DNA of 64,000 bases, from positions 2,542,001 to 2,606,000 of the forward strand of contig PYIU01000008.1 in the NCBI GenBank assembly GCA_003415625.1. Direction: 5' to 3'. Source of the stretch: Aquanectria penicillioides. Lineage: Eukaryota; Ascomycota; Sordariomycetes; Hypocreales; Nectriaceae. The notes below the pieces were generated by a model. That model saw only the letters and a list, made by a program, of their open reading frames with translations. It made no database searches and had not been told where the DNA came from. A program made the position numbers and the translations under genes. Of this stretch, positions 1 to 11,605 are shown in pieces; within the stretch, counting starts at the first letter, position 1; each line of letters opens with the position of its first letter.

Positions 1-250
1 TAGAATCCTGTGTGGGCTTGGAAGGAAAAATAGGGTCTGGATAAATTCTTTAACGACCCGAAGAGCCAGGGTTTGTCTCCTATTGAAGATGCTTGGTAAG
101 TGCTATAGGTGTACATCTGTCAGTATCCTGATTGGAATATAAAGACCCTCCAGGGCCTTACTGAAGAGAGCTGGGAACAGGCAAGAAAGAGACTATTGAC
201 AAATGGATTGAATTAATGCCTTCAAGACTGCAAAGTGTTAAGTATAACAC
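1..250 (+). mobile_element. 3' fragment of a degenerate Tc1/mariner-like transposase
   Basis: A plus-strand reading from about position 40 gives the C-terminal end of a DDE transposase: a Ser-Pro-Ile-Glu-Asp-Ala-Trp block near 80-102, resembling the Asn-Pro-Ile-Glu catalytic-Glu block of Tc1/mariner and pogo transposases. A Tyr-Pro-Asp-Trp and Glu-Glu-Ser-Trp stretch follows, and after a frame change near 200 a Trp-Ile-Glu-Leu-Met-Pro-Ser-Arg block typical of the family's end. Two stops (TAA, TAG) directly follow the Trp of the Glu block and would be explained by C-to-T changes in Gln codons. The rest lies outside the window. Not functional as read; family assignment is from motif pattern only. 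Confidence 0.5.
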
Positions 251-278
251 ACACGCCCATTTCATCTGCCTCCTTCCC

Positions 279-3200
279 TCAAATCCCTCTGTGCGTCCTT
301 TCTCCTCCTTGCATGTCTTCATTCACATCATAATCGTATCCACCGAACATGTTTGTTGAATGGTTCGTAGAGTTCTCATTTGGTTGCAACGAGTTGCTAC
401 GTACCGAAATGTTGGGTACAGTCTCAAGACCAGACATCCGGGGCTGACTCTGCTGATGTGATGTCGCGGGGCAACCGAACATGAGGGGATCACCACTGAC
501 AGGGTTGTAGAGGGCATGAAGAGCACATATGTGATCCAAATTCATCCAATTCATGCCATCATTGTCTTTTTCTAAGAGAAGGGTGTCGATCGCCATTTCA
601 TTGGCATGTCTAGCGCCGAAATGGTCACCACGTTGGCTACTATACTGGCCAGGTCGATCTGATGGGATACTCATCGAATAAAACCCACTGTAAGTGTCTT
701 CTTCGGCGTTTCCAGCGCCACTTGATAGCGAAGGCATGCTTGGTATCGATTCCGTGTCTGAGGCACTGCCACCCCACACTGAGTAAGGCTGATTTGGCTG
801 GTCTGACTGTGGACCTAGGCGAGGCAAAAAGGAGGGAAATTCCTGATACCTTGCAGAGGGCGCGTTGAGACCCGCGATCGGATGATTCTCATTCGATGGA
901 ATTTGACATACCTGCCCTTGTGGTCGTTGCGGTCGTTGCGGTCGTTGTTGTGGTCGTTGGTTTGGCCTGGGTGGAGGCTGCATTGATGTCGACTCTGCTG
1001 CACGTGAGAGTAACGTTGTCCTCGAAGGAGACCAATCATGGAAAATATTGTTGTTTGTAGATCCCTGTGTGACCTTTGCAGCAACTTGTGGATCTATTCG
1101 CCCCTGGGAATAGGAATCGATAGCCCTTGCAATATATCGACGCAGTCCTTCTTGGTCATCGGCTCGCTGTTGAACTCCATGTAAGAACTGATCGCTTAAC
1201 ATTTCGGCTCGGAGACCAACTAGGCAAGGCTCATCACTGTAACAGTCTATCCAGAAAATTAGCCAAGAAACTAGCAAAGTAGTAGACAAAGAAATAGTAT
1301 CGTACAAGGGCTAGGTACTTCCCCAGACCAATCAGGGAAAAGAGTCTTGAAAATCCTTCTCCAATGCTGCGCCGGCGTCGTAAAATTCTTTGGTTTGAAC
1401 TCTTTGGATTTTAATTCAGTCAATTGGAAGAGATCGAACCATTCTGCATAATCAGTAGCATAATCGCGCTGTTCGCAAGGCTGCGGTAAATTGAGGTGAG
1501 CCGCCAGCTCAGTTGCGAAAAATCCTTGTTTGCATCGCAAACAGCGATGTTTTTTGAGATGATGCTTTCTCAGAAGATGCTGCCTGGGATTGAGGGTGGA
1601 GTTAGAGTCAGGTGCTGAATTCTGAGACCATGCGGCTAGGATACTGACATTAATCGATGGATAGTTGGGAACCCAGGACTCACGCATGCCCTACTAATGT
1701 ACGTGCCTGGACACCTCTTATGGTATGGACAGGCTAAATTTAGTGGATCAGGCTGACAAGCTTGCTTCCGCCTAGGTTGAGATGAATCGTCGTCTTGTCC
1801 TTCATTGTCAGAGTTTTCATTCATCTCACCCCTGGTTCTCTTGTTTGAGTCGCGCTTCTCACACGGCATTGTCCTCTGATCTTGAAGATCCATGGGGGTT
1901 TCATCTAATGACTTAGGAGATGAAGAATCTTTTGACCCATGAAACTGAAAGGTTCCAAGCACGAATGCCAGAAGGACTCGTCGGATCCACGCCGGTTGGG
2001 GCTTGTTGGGTAAATTTTTCAACCATCCAAGCTGACTTTTGGGAGCGGCGTCGAGCAACAAACCCAAAGTCAACTTGTAACCTCCAGCTACAGCATAATC
2101 CAACGCTGACCATCCTGTTTCCTCGTTGAAGTCTAGGACATCAGTTCGAAAATCAAGAAGTAGACGAACCAAGTAGCCTTTCCCAAGACTAGCGGCAAGA
2201 GATAAAGCCCCCTTGTCACTAGGTGCATACTTCAGATTCATGCTTGCTCCTTCACTCAGTAGATATCGCACGATATCAAGATGACCATGCTGAATCGCTA
2301 GGTGAAGAGGCGTACTGCCACTCTCGTGGTCATCGACTTTGGAGCCCGCTGATATGAGAAATTTTGTGATTTCAATTTGCCCATATGCTGAAGCCCATCC
2401 AAGAGCAGTTTGGCCGTAGATATTATCTCGCGTGCTGAGGTCAGCTCCAATTTCAAGAAGGTGGCAGCAAATTGACTTGTGCCCCATTGCGGCAGCAATA
2501 ATCAACGGCGTGCGTCCCATGTAATCTTTTTGTTCAGGTTCTTCACTTATTGTATTCAAAGTCTCCAACGCATCGGCTGGGATGTCAAAGTAAGAGAGCA
2601 AGTGGTGAAGTTTGGTTTGACCGTATCGAAATGCTTGGCCATTCTCGCTGAGCTGGGTGTATGAAGCGACCCAAAGCTCGAGCAATTCCTTCGTGGCCAA
2701 TTCTGGCACCGGGTCTGAGTGGCTCCAACCAAGTCTCCATGACAATCTTAAGTGGTCCATCAAATGGATGATAGCGTACTTCATGAATGGTCTCTTTGAA
2801 GTTATGTCAATTTCATAAACCATGGTTCGTTGATGAGTCACCAACACTTCTCGATGAATATGGAGGTAGCGGAGACAAGCTACTGCGAGATGATGATGTC
2901 CATTGGTGCTAAAGACATGCTCGCCAGTCTCCATTGAAACCTTGCTCTCTAAGAAGTCGCGGGCACTTTGATGAATGAAGGCCACGGTAAACGATGGCCA
3001 TTCTGTCTCATCCTCAGGAGACCATCCCGTTTGTGGCTTGTGCACTTCGAGAAGGCCACCGCTCAAAAGTTTGATGTAATCCGTAAAGGCGAATAAAATA
3101 TTGCTATACGAATTGACTGCAAATTTTGGCTTCATGCTGCAGATTTCATACCCCTCAGGTGATTGAAGACAGTCAGGGCATAGCACATCCAATAACTCTG

Positions 3201-5291
3201 AGATCGTTAGTGGCCGCACAGCATACAGCACCCATTCAAGGGCGATCTTTGCCCTGGACTGATGAACATTGCCTCTCTCAGCAAGTATTCTGGATATCGC
3301 CATCTCATAAAACTGGTCGAGGTCTTTTGGGAACGCCGAAAGTCCAAAGTCGATCTCTCCGCTTGCTTCAGACTGTTGAAAAAGTATGCCCAAATTTGAA
3401 ATGACCAGCTTGGCCCAAATAAATACGCCATCAGCATTTTTAATAATCTCCTTGATGAGGCTCTCTTTGTACTTGAGCACCTCAGAAAAATGGCAGATAG
3501 ATTGGAGTTCTGAAATGGCACAGTTTTCGATGTCACTGCTATTGTGATCTTGCAGGTAAATCTTCCGGACTTGGACTAATTCTTGGCAAGACTCAGATCT
3601 TGAAGACAAGCAAATCCGGACATGAGGAGTGTCAAGGATTCCTTCAAATAATGAAAAGACTGATTCTTGATCCTCACATTCATCCAGGGCGTCCACGAGA
3701 AAGACCAGTGTCTGTCCTGGACAGTGATATTGACGAATCGATTGGTAGAAATAAGCTCTTAGCTCTTGCTCTTGCCATTCCCAATATCTCCCATGAGTCC
3801 CCAGTAACTCTAGCCTGGATGAATAAGCACTGAGCATTTCTGAGGGTGGATAATATGGTCTCATGAGAAGCAATTGATATAGGAGGGATTTGATCATGGA
3901 TTGAGGTGACGTGCAATCGTGTCGTTGAAAATGAAATGAAAACGTCTGCAAGCCAGATTTGACGCTCACATGTTGGGAAATGAACTTCAAAAGGGCGCTC
4001 TTGCCACTTCCAGGTTTACCATGGAGCCAAAGAAGAGTTGAAGGCTTATCCATCCATGATCTGAAATTGGAATGGTCAAGGATCCACGAACATGTTCCGG
4101 CCATGGCACCAGAAACCTTTTCCGAGCCGTTTGTGATGTAAAGAGATTTCAACAGGCCTATCATGGTCAGATGTCTTAACTCACTAGGTATTGTATTCCG
4201 GCGCTTACCTATGCTTCGTTGGGAAGGGAATGGCAATTTTGTTTGTGCTACAGGATCAGGTCTTCCTGTGCCTAGACTTATAATAGCCGCCTCAACTGCC
4301 TTGTATGTTGAGGTACCTCTATCTTCAAAGGTAAAAAGACTCTACGTAAAAGACTATTAGTCTGGAAGAAAATCTGATGATGCAGGGGTGGCCACATACT
4401 TGGTGGTCGGCATTCAGTCCAATCTGAACCTGGCCGTCAAGGTATGTATCTCTTGAGCCGACAACCTTCTACACCGTCAGCTCTTTTCCTTTGAAAGGGT
4501 CACTGATTGAGGTCCAAAGAAGAAAGAAAGAAAAAGCGTACAGGTCCAAAATCTTTCCACGCTCCTGGCAATGGAAGGGTTTCAAAAAACGAGATCGTTT
4601 TCAAGCATAGCCTGAACCAGGGGACTTTCTTGAAGGCTTGAAGCACATGTATGATTGAAATTTGGGCTCCCATATTGATTTCTTTGGCTCTGGTTGAATC
4701 ACAAGTGCTTGCTATCAACCGAAGCTGTTGGACCAGTCGTGGCGTAGGAGATGAATGTGGAGTGCCCAGAAAGATGATTCCTTGGATCTTCGTAGTAATG
4801 TTATTAGGCAAACCTTTGCAACTTGATTCTTGAAGAGATTTTAGCAGTGCTTTCTTAACGAGCAAGCCACCGAGGCTATGGCACACAAAGATAAGTGGAC
4901 GACCTTTCTATTGTGTAGATAGCAAGCAAGACGTTAGGGTCAGAATTCCTTGCACGCCAGGAAAGGTTTTTAAATGGAGTGGTACCTGGGTCCCTGAGAT
5001 CTTTAGATGTTCAAGAGCAGCAAGAAGGTCATCGGCGGACTCGGAAAGCGCGCAGCTTTCACTGAGAATACGGGCGCTGTCCCACGAGTAACTGTAGACT
5101 CTGGAAGGTGGAAAGGACTCGTCTTGATAGCAACCCGGCCAGATTTTGGTCCGAGAACCCTCACCTCTCTCCCAAGCCAGCTGAGAACTGTTTAAGCCAT
5201 GGACAAAGATGATGTCTATGATTGGATCAGCTGGGCGGCACTCCACGGGATGTGAGGGACCGTGAAGGACAAGACCAAGTTTGGTTGCCAT
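279..5291 (-). CDS. NLR-type STAND protein: SesB-like hydrolase, NACHT NTPase, ankyrin repeats, C2H2-like C-terminus
   Basis: Predicted intracellular receptor/signalling ATPase of the fungal NLR class. Exons that join in phase: 5291-4986, 4907-4542, 4468-4400, 4341-4209, 4157-1649, 1583 to about 1306, then a last exon down to 279 whose acceptor I could not fix. Start chosen at the ATG at 5291, just before the hydrolase domain. An alpha/beta-hydrolase domain comes first (His-Gly-Leu-Asn near residue 30; nucleophile elbow His-Ser-Leu-Gly-Gly near 113). The NACHT domain has Walker A GKPGSGKS near 338-345 and Walker B LVDALDECED. About five ankyrin repeats follow, then a Cys/His zinc-finger-like module interrupted by the 65 bp intron at 1648-1584. 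The last exon is Gln/Pro-rich with Arg-Pro-Gln repeats. In this class the N-terminal domain is the effector and repeats sense ligand; the ligand here is unknown. Confidence 0.85.
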
Positions 5292-6331
5292 CTTCGCAAT
5301 CTCATCGCAATGCACCCTAGGGTTAACAACATACAGCAGGATGGGAAAATGAGACGAAATTAAAGGGAATACACACAAGAATAATGAATTCAAAAGTGAG
5401 AGAGCAGCGAAAGAAATGTCTCATCGCTTATACGCATCAAACACATGATGCGTTGGGTTCCATTTCAAGGCGTCTCAAAAAGAGCATAGCTCTGTGCTTT
5501 AGGCATTTTCAGCGTCAAAAGGTGACGAATAAGAATCGGGCACATGGAATGTATGTCAAATCTCGCAAAATTATACACTTCATCGGGTGCACCTTGCGCA
5601 ATTCACGGATGCGCCTTGTTTGCGAAAGTGTCTTTTGCAAGATGCGCAGTTTGGGCCATTGGCGTCGCTTCACAGCAAGGTGGTGTGTCGCATTTTGTCT
5701 TAAAATCTACGTAACCGACGCTTCTTTACTACATGTGCGCATAAGAAATATGCGGTGGTGTTACATCGGCGAATTGTGGCTGATATCTCCTCATGGCGCA
5801 TCATGATTCGATGCCCAAATGCATTTCAATTACAATTGCCAAAACTAGCACAGCGCCCAACGACAAACCTAAGCATTGGCAATAAGTCGGTGACCCTAGC
5901 GTCTTGTAGAAGTGGTAAGAAAATGGTTTTCTTGTCCATTGGCCCAGCATGACGCAGGCAAGCTGTTGCTGGGCTCATGGAGCAAACTTGTCAATGCGAG
6001 CAAGGAGATGACATACCTGTAGCGACTGTTGGCATAGATACGCTATGCAAGAATCAATCAAAAATACCCAAAAGTATTTGGAGTGCTTGAATACCTCTGC
6101 TAGGCCGTCAGTTTTAGAGTAACAGCCATGGGTACGCAACTACAGACGAGCAAGTGAAGATGGACTCTGGAGCTGTGATCATGTGCTGTGCTCAAATTGC
6201 AAGCCACGCTACACAACTCATAATTTAAAAAGGAATTATTTAAATAGCGATGGGAATTTACCAAAGGAGGAAATATAACATGGAGAAGAAGAATATCGTA
6301 TGAATAGAAATGGAATTTCCACACATTACTA
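5292..6331. other. Intergenic, upstream of the NLR gene
   Basis: This stretch holds the presumed NLR promoter (minus strand, right of 5291). Open frames here are short, have no recognisable motif and are not supported as genes. No further structure seen up to the inverted-repeat element at 6332. Confidence 0.5.
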
Positions 6332-6664
6332 GGGGGGATCTCTAAACCGACCTTTCCCCCGTGACAGATTCTCAGTCAGGGGGGGCCATTGATTTGCAAA
6401 AGGGACGTTGAATTGCAAAAAGTCCAGTACCTCTCGTTCTATATGAAATGTTAGGGATTTTAGGTCATCTTGTCCCACTTTGCCCCACATAATATTTTAT
6501 TTTTGTCCATCTTAAATTCGGCAGAAAACACATAAATTATTACCTAAATTGTATAGGGACTAAAGTACCTTTTATTTTGCAAATCAACATCCCTTTTGCA
6601 AATCAATGGCCCCCTCGTGACTGAGAATCTGTCACGGGGGAAAGGTCGGTTTAGAGATCCCCCC
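6332..6664. mobile_element. MITE with ~88 bp terminal inverted repeats and TA target duplication (Tc1/mariner type)
   Basis: The left arm (6332-6420) and right arm (6576-6664) are near-perfect reverse complements, starting with a G5/G6 run followed by ATCTCTAAACCGACC. The element is flanked by TA on both sides (6330-6331 and 6665-6666), the target duplication of Tc1/mariner elements. The 155 bp core is AT-rich with no coding potential, so it is a non-autonomous element. Arm mismatches are few, suggesting fairly recent insertion. Confidence 0.85.
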
Positions 6665-7147
6665 TAGTACCGTGATCGTTTGCATTTCCGATAATTAACG
6701 ACGATAATCAATCAACTGTGAATGCAGGACCCCAAGCAGTTAATGTTGCCATTCCAGGAGTTATCTTTCCTTGTTGGCCGCAGCTGAACAGAACTCGTGC
6801 TCGGGGAGTTCGTTGACTCATCCCCATCTTCCTTCAACTCCTACTAGGCAACTCACTTCTTCTCAGTTCATTTTGGCCATCAATTCTTGTTCTTCCCTTT
6901 CAGGCTCCACATCTGACCCGCAACAACAACCCTCGCATTAATGAGGGACCACTCTTATCGATGATGGAAACCGAACAATCATGTGATTTTAATTAATCCA
7001 TGTTAATTTGAAGCACAGTTCGGGAATATTTCTCGGCTTCCTCCTATCTAGATTTTCTCTCGTGCACACCCTCTAATCCGCTAGTTACCTTTTGCCTCGA
7101 TTTATTAGGTTCAGTGGATTAGCCGAGTCACGCCTCTGGTTTTTACA
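6665..7147. other. Intergenic, promoter side of the DHA2 transporter
   Basis: Non-coding by inspection. It contains the presumed promoter and leader of the transporter starting at 7148, with pyrimidine-rich tracts (about 6800-6920) as is common upstream of fungal genes. No specific site claimed. Confidence 0.4.
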
Positions 7148-8781
7148 ATGGCGGATCCTGGACAAGAGAAAGGTAAGAGTCAAAGCAACATATCAAGTTA
7201 ATAAATGATAAATTGCTAAGTAGAGTAGGGCCAGATGATGATCGTGTCATCCACCCAGAGGAGGAATCTGGCCCACACAGTGGCGTCTTGACACCAGATG
7301 AAGAGTTGGCGCGAACAAAGTCAACTGCCTCAATCGCGGAGAAATTTTCGTTGCCACATGAAATTCTCTTTGTTTCCATCATTTACATGGCTCAGTTCAT
7401 GACCCAGGGCGCGCTTGGAAACTGTCTAAACCTGATCCATGTCATCGGCGAATCATTCTCCATCAGCAACCCGGCAGAACTTAGTTGGTTAATTGCAGGC
7501 TACAGTTTGACAGTTGGAACCTTCATTCTAGTTTCCGGTCGTTTTGGAGACACTTTCGGGTACAAGCGTATGTTTCTAATCGGCTTTGTCTGGTTCGCGC
7601 TTTGGTCCATGGTTTTAGGCCTTTCCACCTACTCCAACCATGTTCTCTTCATTTTCGCCAGAGTTCTCCAAGGAATTGGACCAGCGATGGTGATGCCAAA
7701 TGGACTAGCGATTCTCGGCGCTACCTATAAGCCAAGCTTGAGAAAGACTATCGCCTTTTCCCTCTTCGGAGCTTGTGCGCCTGGTGGCAATGTTTTCGCA
7801 GCGACATTCGCCGGTCTTTTCGCGAATGGTCACGAAGACTGGTGGCCCTGGGCGTTCTACTCTTTTGCAATTGGTCTAGCAGTCATTGCGGCAATGGCTG
7901 TCTTCATCATTCCAGATCCTCCTCACAAAATATCCTTGGCTAGCATGACTTACGGAGAGGTCCTGGCACAGTTGGACTTACTTGGTGCTACAGTTGGAAT
8001 AACCGCTCTGGTACTTTTCAACTTCGCATGGAACCAGGCACCTATTGCAGGTTGGGATAAACCATATGTCTACGTTCTACTGATTGTCAGTGTTGCGCTC
8101 GTACCGATATTCTTTTACATTGAGCTCCGTGTCGCGTCACATCCACTTATTCCTTTTGACACGCTAACAACCGATGTTGGCTTTATCCTAGGCTGTGTCG
8201 CTTGTGGCTGGGCTTCTTTTGGAATTTGGATCTACTACACCTGGCAGTTCTTCCAGTTATTGCGGGGAGGTTCGCCCCTTTTGACAGCCGCATGGATGAG
8301 TCCTGTTGCTGTGTCTGGAGCGGTTGCGTCAATGACCACTGCCTGGTTATTACACTTCACTCACCCAGCTCTAGTGATGCTGTTGGCCCTCATTTCCTTT
8401 ACTACCGGCACGGTCTTGATGATGACTGCGCCCGTAGATCAGCTATATTGGTTCCAATCCTTTTTCAGTCTGATCGTTATGACCTGGGGCATGGATATGT
8501 CATTTCCCGCAGCGACCCTCATTCTTTCAAACGCCGTGAAGAAAGAACACCAAGGCATCGCAGCCAGTTTGGTCAGCACCGTTGTGAACTATAGTATTAG
8601 CCTTGGACTCGGATTTGCGGCCACCGTCGAAGTTCATGTCAATGGTGGCGGAGAAACAGAAAGTGAATTGTTGTTTGGATATAGAGCAGCATGGTATATG
8701 GCCGTGGGACTGTCTGGGTTAGGATTGACTATCAGCATTGTTTTCTTTTTGAACCGGATGCGTAGCGAAAAGCGAGGATGA
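7148..8781 (+). CDS. MFS transporter, DHA2-like (ATR1/YOR378W-type)
   Basis: Plasma-membrane proton-coupled permease or exporter by family. Exon 1 is 7148-7172 (ATG GCG GAT), intron 7173-7228 (GTAAGA...GAGTAG, branch TGCTAAG), exon 2 7229-8781, joining in phase to a 525-residue protein. The acceptor at 7228 was chosen because the nearer one at 7221-7223 breaks frame. It has many hydrophobic helices, the MFS loop signature Gly-Arg-Phe-Gly-Asp...Gly-Tyr-Lys-Arg between helices 2 and 3, and an Arg-Val-Leu-Gln-Gly-Ile-Gly-Pro-Ala block typical of DHA2 drug/H+ antiporters. The acidic N-terminus is cytosolic. It sits beside the divergently placed cupin gene. Substrate unknown; drug, ammonium or metabolite efflux are all possible for the family. 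Confidence 0.88.
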
Positions 8782-8968
8782 TGCACAACACTTGTGTGTT
8801 TCATGATATAAGCATTCCACATCATTAGATGCTAGATGGCTGCAGATATGGATCAACAATTTCAGCATTCGAGAGCTGTAAAGCATTAAAACCCAACAGA
8901 TATGAATTGATCATTCAACTTTGAAGTCATACTTTTTAAATTGCCTTGTATCTGATAGTTCATAGGCT

Positions 8969-9556
8969 TCATCGAATGAATTGATCTGCAAAACTAGCAC
9001 CAAGCCCAACCTTTTCATAATGCTCCCTTGCCTTTTGTAGCTTGCTAAACACGTCCTCAATTCCCACCGGATTTCCATCGGGGTCGACATAGATATATGC
9101 TCCCGTGACATGGAAAAGTGTCACCATCTCCTTGACGTCGTCAGGCACCTCCAGGGTGTGGATATCTCCGGGCGGCTCAAATGCATATCCGCCTTCAGTC
9201 GCCCACCAAGGGTGTTCAAGGTAATGCCATCGACCGCGGAGGACTGTTGCGTGAACTGGGCCAGCATGGCGGTGACGTGAGAGAATGCCCGACTTTCGAA
9301 CCCTCAGAATATTAACAAAGTAGCCGTGGGAGACGGAGAATAGTAAAGGTCGGAACCAGACATTTGGGGCTTGAGGAACCCACAGTCTTTCATCGCACTC
9401 GATATCCAGGGCACCAGGAATTACGACGTCCTCGGGAACTGAGGGGAGCGGAGGGCCTCTATAGGCCAACTTTGATTCTTCTTGTTGGCCCATCGACTTT
9501 TCATTCGTTGGGGTCGCATTGTCTGTCACCAGTGCGGGGACATTCTCGGTCGCCAT
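8969..9556 (-). CDS. Cupin protein, 2,4'-dihydroxyacetophenone dioxygenase-like
   Basis: Single exon, 195 residues, ATG at 9556, with no membrane segment or secretion signal. A cupin core is visible: His-Arg-His-Ala-Gly-Pro-Val-His with Gly spacing in the first motif and Pro-Gly-Asp-Ile-His-Thr-Leu-Glu in the second, supplying the metal-binding His residues of this fold. The Glu-Pro-Pro-Gly-Asp-Ile-His context and Tyr-Val-Asp-Pro-Asp-Gly-Asn-Pro segment match the family related to bacterial 2,4'-dihydroxyacetophenone dioxygenase, which cleaves aryl ketone C-C bonds. Fungal relatives are mostly uncharacterised, so the substrate is inference. A TATAAAA box lies about 140 bp upstream. The gene is intact, unlike its neighbours to the right. 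Confidence 0.75.
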   Translation of the reverse strand: MATENVPALVTDNATPTNEKSMGQQEESKLAYRGPPLPSVPEDVVIPGALDIECDERLWVPQAPNVWFRPLLFSVSHGYFVNILRVRKSGILSRHRHAGPVHATVLRGRWHYLEHPWWATEGGYAFEPPGDIHTLEVPDDVKEMVTLFHVTGAYIYVDPDGNPVGIEDVFSKLQKAREHYEKVGLGASFADQFIR

Positions 9557-9691
9557 AATGTGTGCCGGTATTTCAGATGCAATGTGAGAAGAAAAAGAAA
9601 GAGCTCTAATTCCGTTTGGGGAAAAGAAATAAAGTCATAGAATTAAAGAAAAACTAGGTTGAGGGTGTCTCTTCGTCGCCAAATGGCATAC

Positions 9692-9698
9692 TTTTATA
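9692..9698 (-). promoter_or_regulatory. TATA box of the cupin gene
   Basis: The minus strand reads GGTATAAAAG here, about 140 bp upstream of the ATG at 9556, a plausible core promoter position for a fungal gene. Confidence 0.45.
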
Positions 9699-10007
9699 CC
9701 AAGAAGTAAAGAAGTTGCTGGCGGTAGGAGCCGATGATGACAACGGGCGCTATGGGCGGTCCGGACACCTCCGGCAAGTATCATCAGACGCTTCAGGTTC
9801 AGGATTTGGGCTTTGCCCAATGGCGCAAACAGCGGGCTTAAAGGCGATCCATGGGGGCTTTTAGTGGGCACTGTTGTTGACTTGGCCCAGCTTCGCTAAC
9901 TTGGGGATCAAGTCGCAGTTGAATCCGCGTCTGGCCATTGTCAATTTGACAACTATTCACTCATCGTATGAAAGACGATTCAATATAAGTCAGCATTAAT
10001 TTGATAA

Positions 10008-11605
10008 TTAGGTAATTGCGAGGTTCCAATTCCGATGCCGCAAAACATCTAACCAGTCTACCGGTGCCTCATCGTTTCGTCGAGCTCCCTCTAAGCGTAA
10101 TCTCCAAACCTCATCTAGTACCTCGAGACATGCCCTAACATTTCGAAACCTACGCCATTTATTCATCACCTCTAACCTATCTCGAATGATCTCAATTTCT
10201 TCTGTGTTTTCCGCCTCTCCCCCCGCAAGAAACAGTGGGAATAGGAATGTGCATTCTGCTAACGCGCCCTCGGGCATTCTCGTGGCGAGGTCGCACATGG
10301 AAGTTACACATTTTCTCATCTTCTGTCGCAAGGCTTCTCGGTATGCGACTACATGTCTATGTAGTGTTCGATAAAGATGGATCAGAGCGGCCGTTCTATA
10401 TGCCTCCCAAGCAACGCCAGCGGATCATCTGATCCGTCTGAAGGACAGACCCATTCTTTGATCCGTTTCTCAATTTGCCGAGCTCGCTGCGACAAGTTAC
10501 CGTGTTCCGAAGCTGGGTTGAAAGCTTCATCTTCAGCATCAACCGCAAGCAAATGAGCATTCAAGTTGCTTGTCTGAGCTATCAATTGCAGAATCCGAGA
10601 TGCGAAACCAAAGTAAGGGTCAGCTGCTGAGTCTTCATCCGAGAGCCAGTAGTCTCCATCCAAAAATGGGCGTCTGTCCATGGAAACACTCATGAGGATG
10701 TCATGATATGCGAAATTCCGTAGTAGCCATTTTCCTTCTAAAGAGCGACGGCAGGACGCTGAAGGTCCTGGAGGTACGCTTGCACTCTTGGATTTCCATC
10801 CCAACACGGCAGCTGCGCCGGAAAGGTGATGATACCAAGAGCCGGTCCCATCTGCGATCGACTCCATGGAACATAGGACCATGGTAATCGCAAGCGACAT
10901 TTCTGGAGTCAGTGATTGTTCTCGAATTAATGTTTTTATCTGGGCCAACGCGAGCCCTCGATGTTTCAGAGACACTTGTTGGAACAGGTCGTCACCAAGC
11001 GCAAGATGGGCCGATGACCATGCAGCCAAAGCATACATCAAACTGGGACACTCAAAGGCCATTGGCATCAATACTAGGCCCTAATCAGCATGATCATTCA
11101 ATAATGTTCCAAACATGTACTCGCCAGAGAGAAAGCAATTGTTCTCCAAGTTGGTTGTAAGCATAATAGCTAATGTCGCCGTATAGTACCGAAGCATGAC
11201 ACGCCGGCTGGCAACCAGGTCAGCGTCGTCATCTCCGCTCGGAGGTATGGTAATGAGTGCTTGTCCGATTTTTGCATGTCGAACCAATTCCTGAGGAGCG
11301 CCACGGCTCCGGAAACTCTTGGAGTCTCCAGGAGTGCTCGGTGGTTCGGAATGTGTGTCGGATGCAAATTGAACCGGCCTTGGTGTCTCTCGCTGACAAA
11401 CCAGGTTGAGTCGGGAACAGTGTCCACAAACTGGATAAACCTGGTCACATTTCTTCTTCCTGGAGTCGGATATTGACCAGTCAGTCTTCCGGTGTTTGAA
11501 AGCCGAGGCGGAGTGACTGGCATACCTCTGTCTGCAGGTAACACACCCACGCCGTTGCCGAGTATACCCTCCTCGAGTGGGGCGTCTCTCGGCGTGAGTT
11601 TCCAT
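10008..11605 (-). pseudogene. Zn2Cys6 transcription factor, interrupted by one nonsense codon and one frameshift
   Basis: Fungal-specific regulator. Exon 1 is 11605-11526, intron 11525-11460 (66 bp, GTATGC, branch GACTGAC), exon 2 from 11459. Splicing restores the binuclear cluster Cys-Val-Thr-Cys-Arg-Gln-Arg-Lys-Lys-Lys-Cys-Asp...Cys-Gly-His-Cys...Cys near residue 20, followed by a middle region typical of fungal_trans_2-type factors. Two lesions interrupt it: an in-frame TAG at 11083-11081, with matching protein resuming at once in the same frame, and a frame change near 10,410-10,420, after which a clearly protein-like tail (Ala-Tyr-Arg-Thr-Ala-Ala-Leu-Ile-His-Leu-Tyr-Arg) runs to 10008. 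With one added base the frame is 511 codons. No phase-compatible intron removes the TAG. It could have regulated the adjacent transporter, cupin or aminotransferase. Confidence 0.75.

Noticed and set aside
1306..1330. Very short intron (35 bp) joining the last two NLR exons
   Set aside because: Below the usual size range of the other introns here; the true junction was left open.
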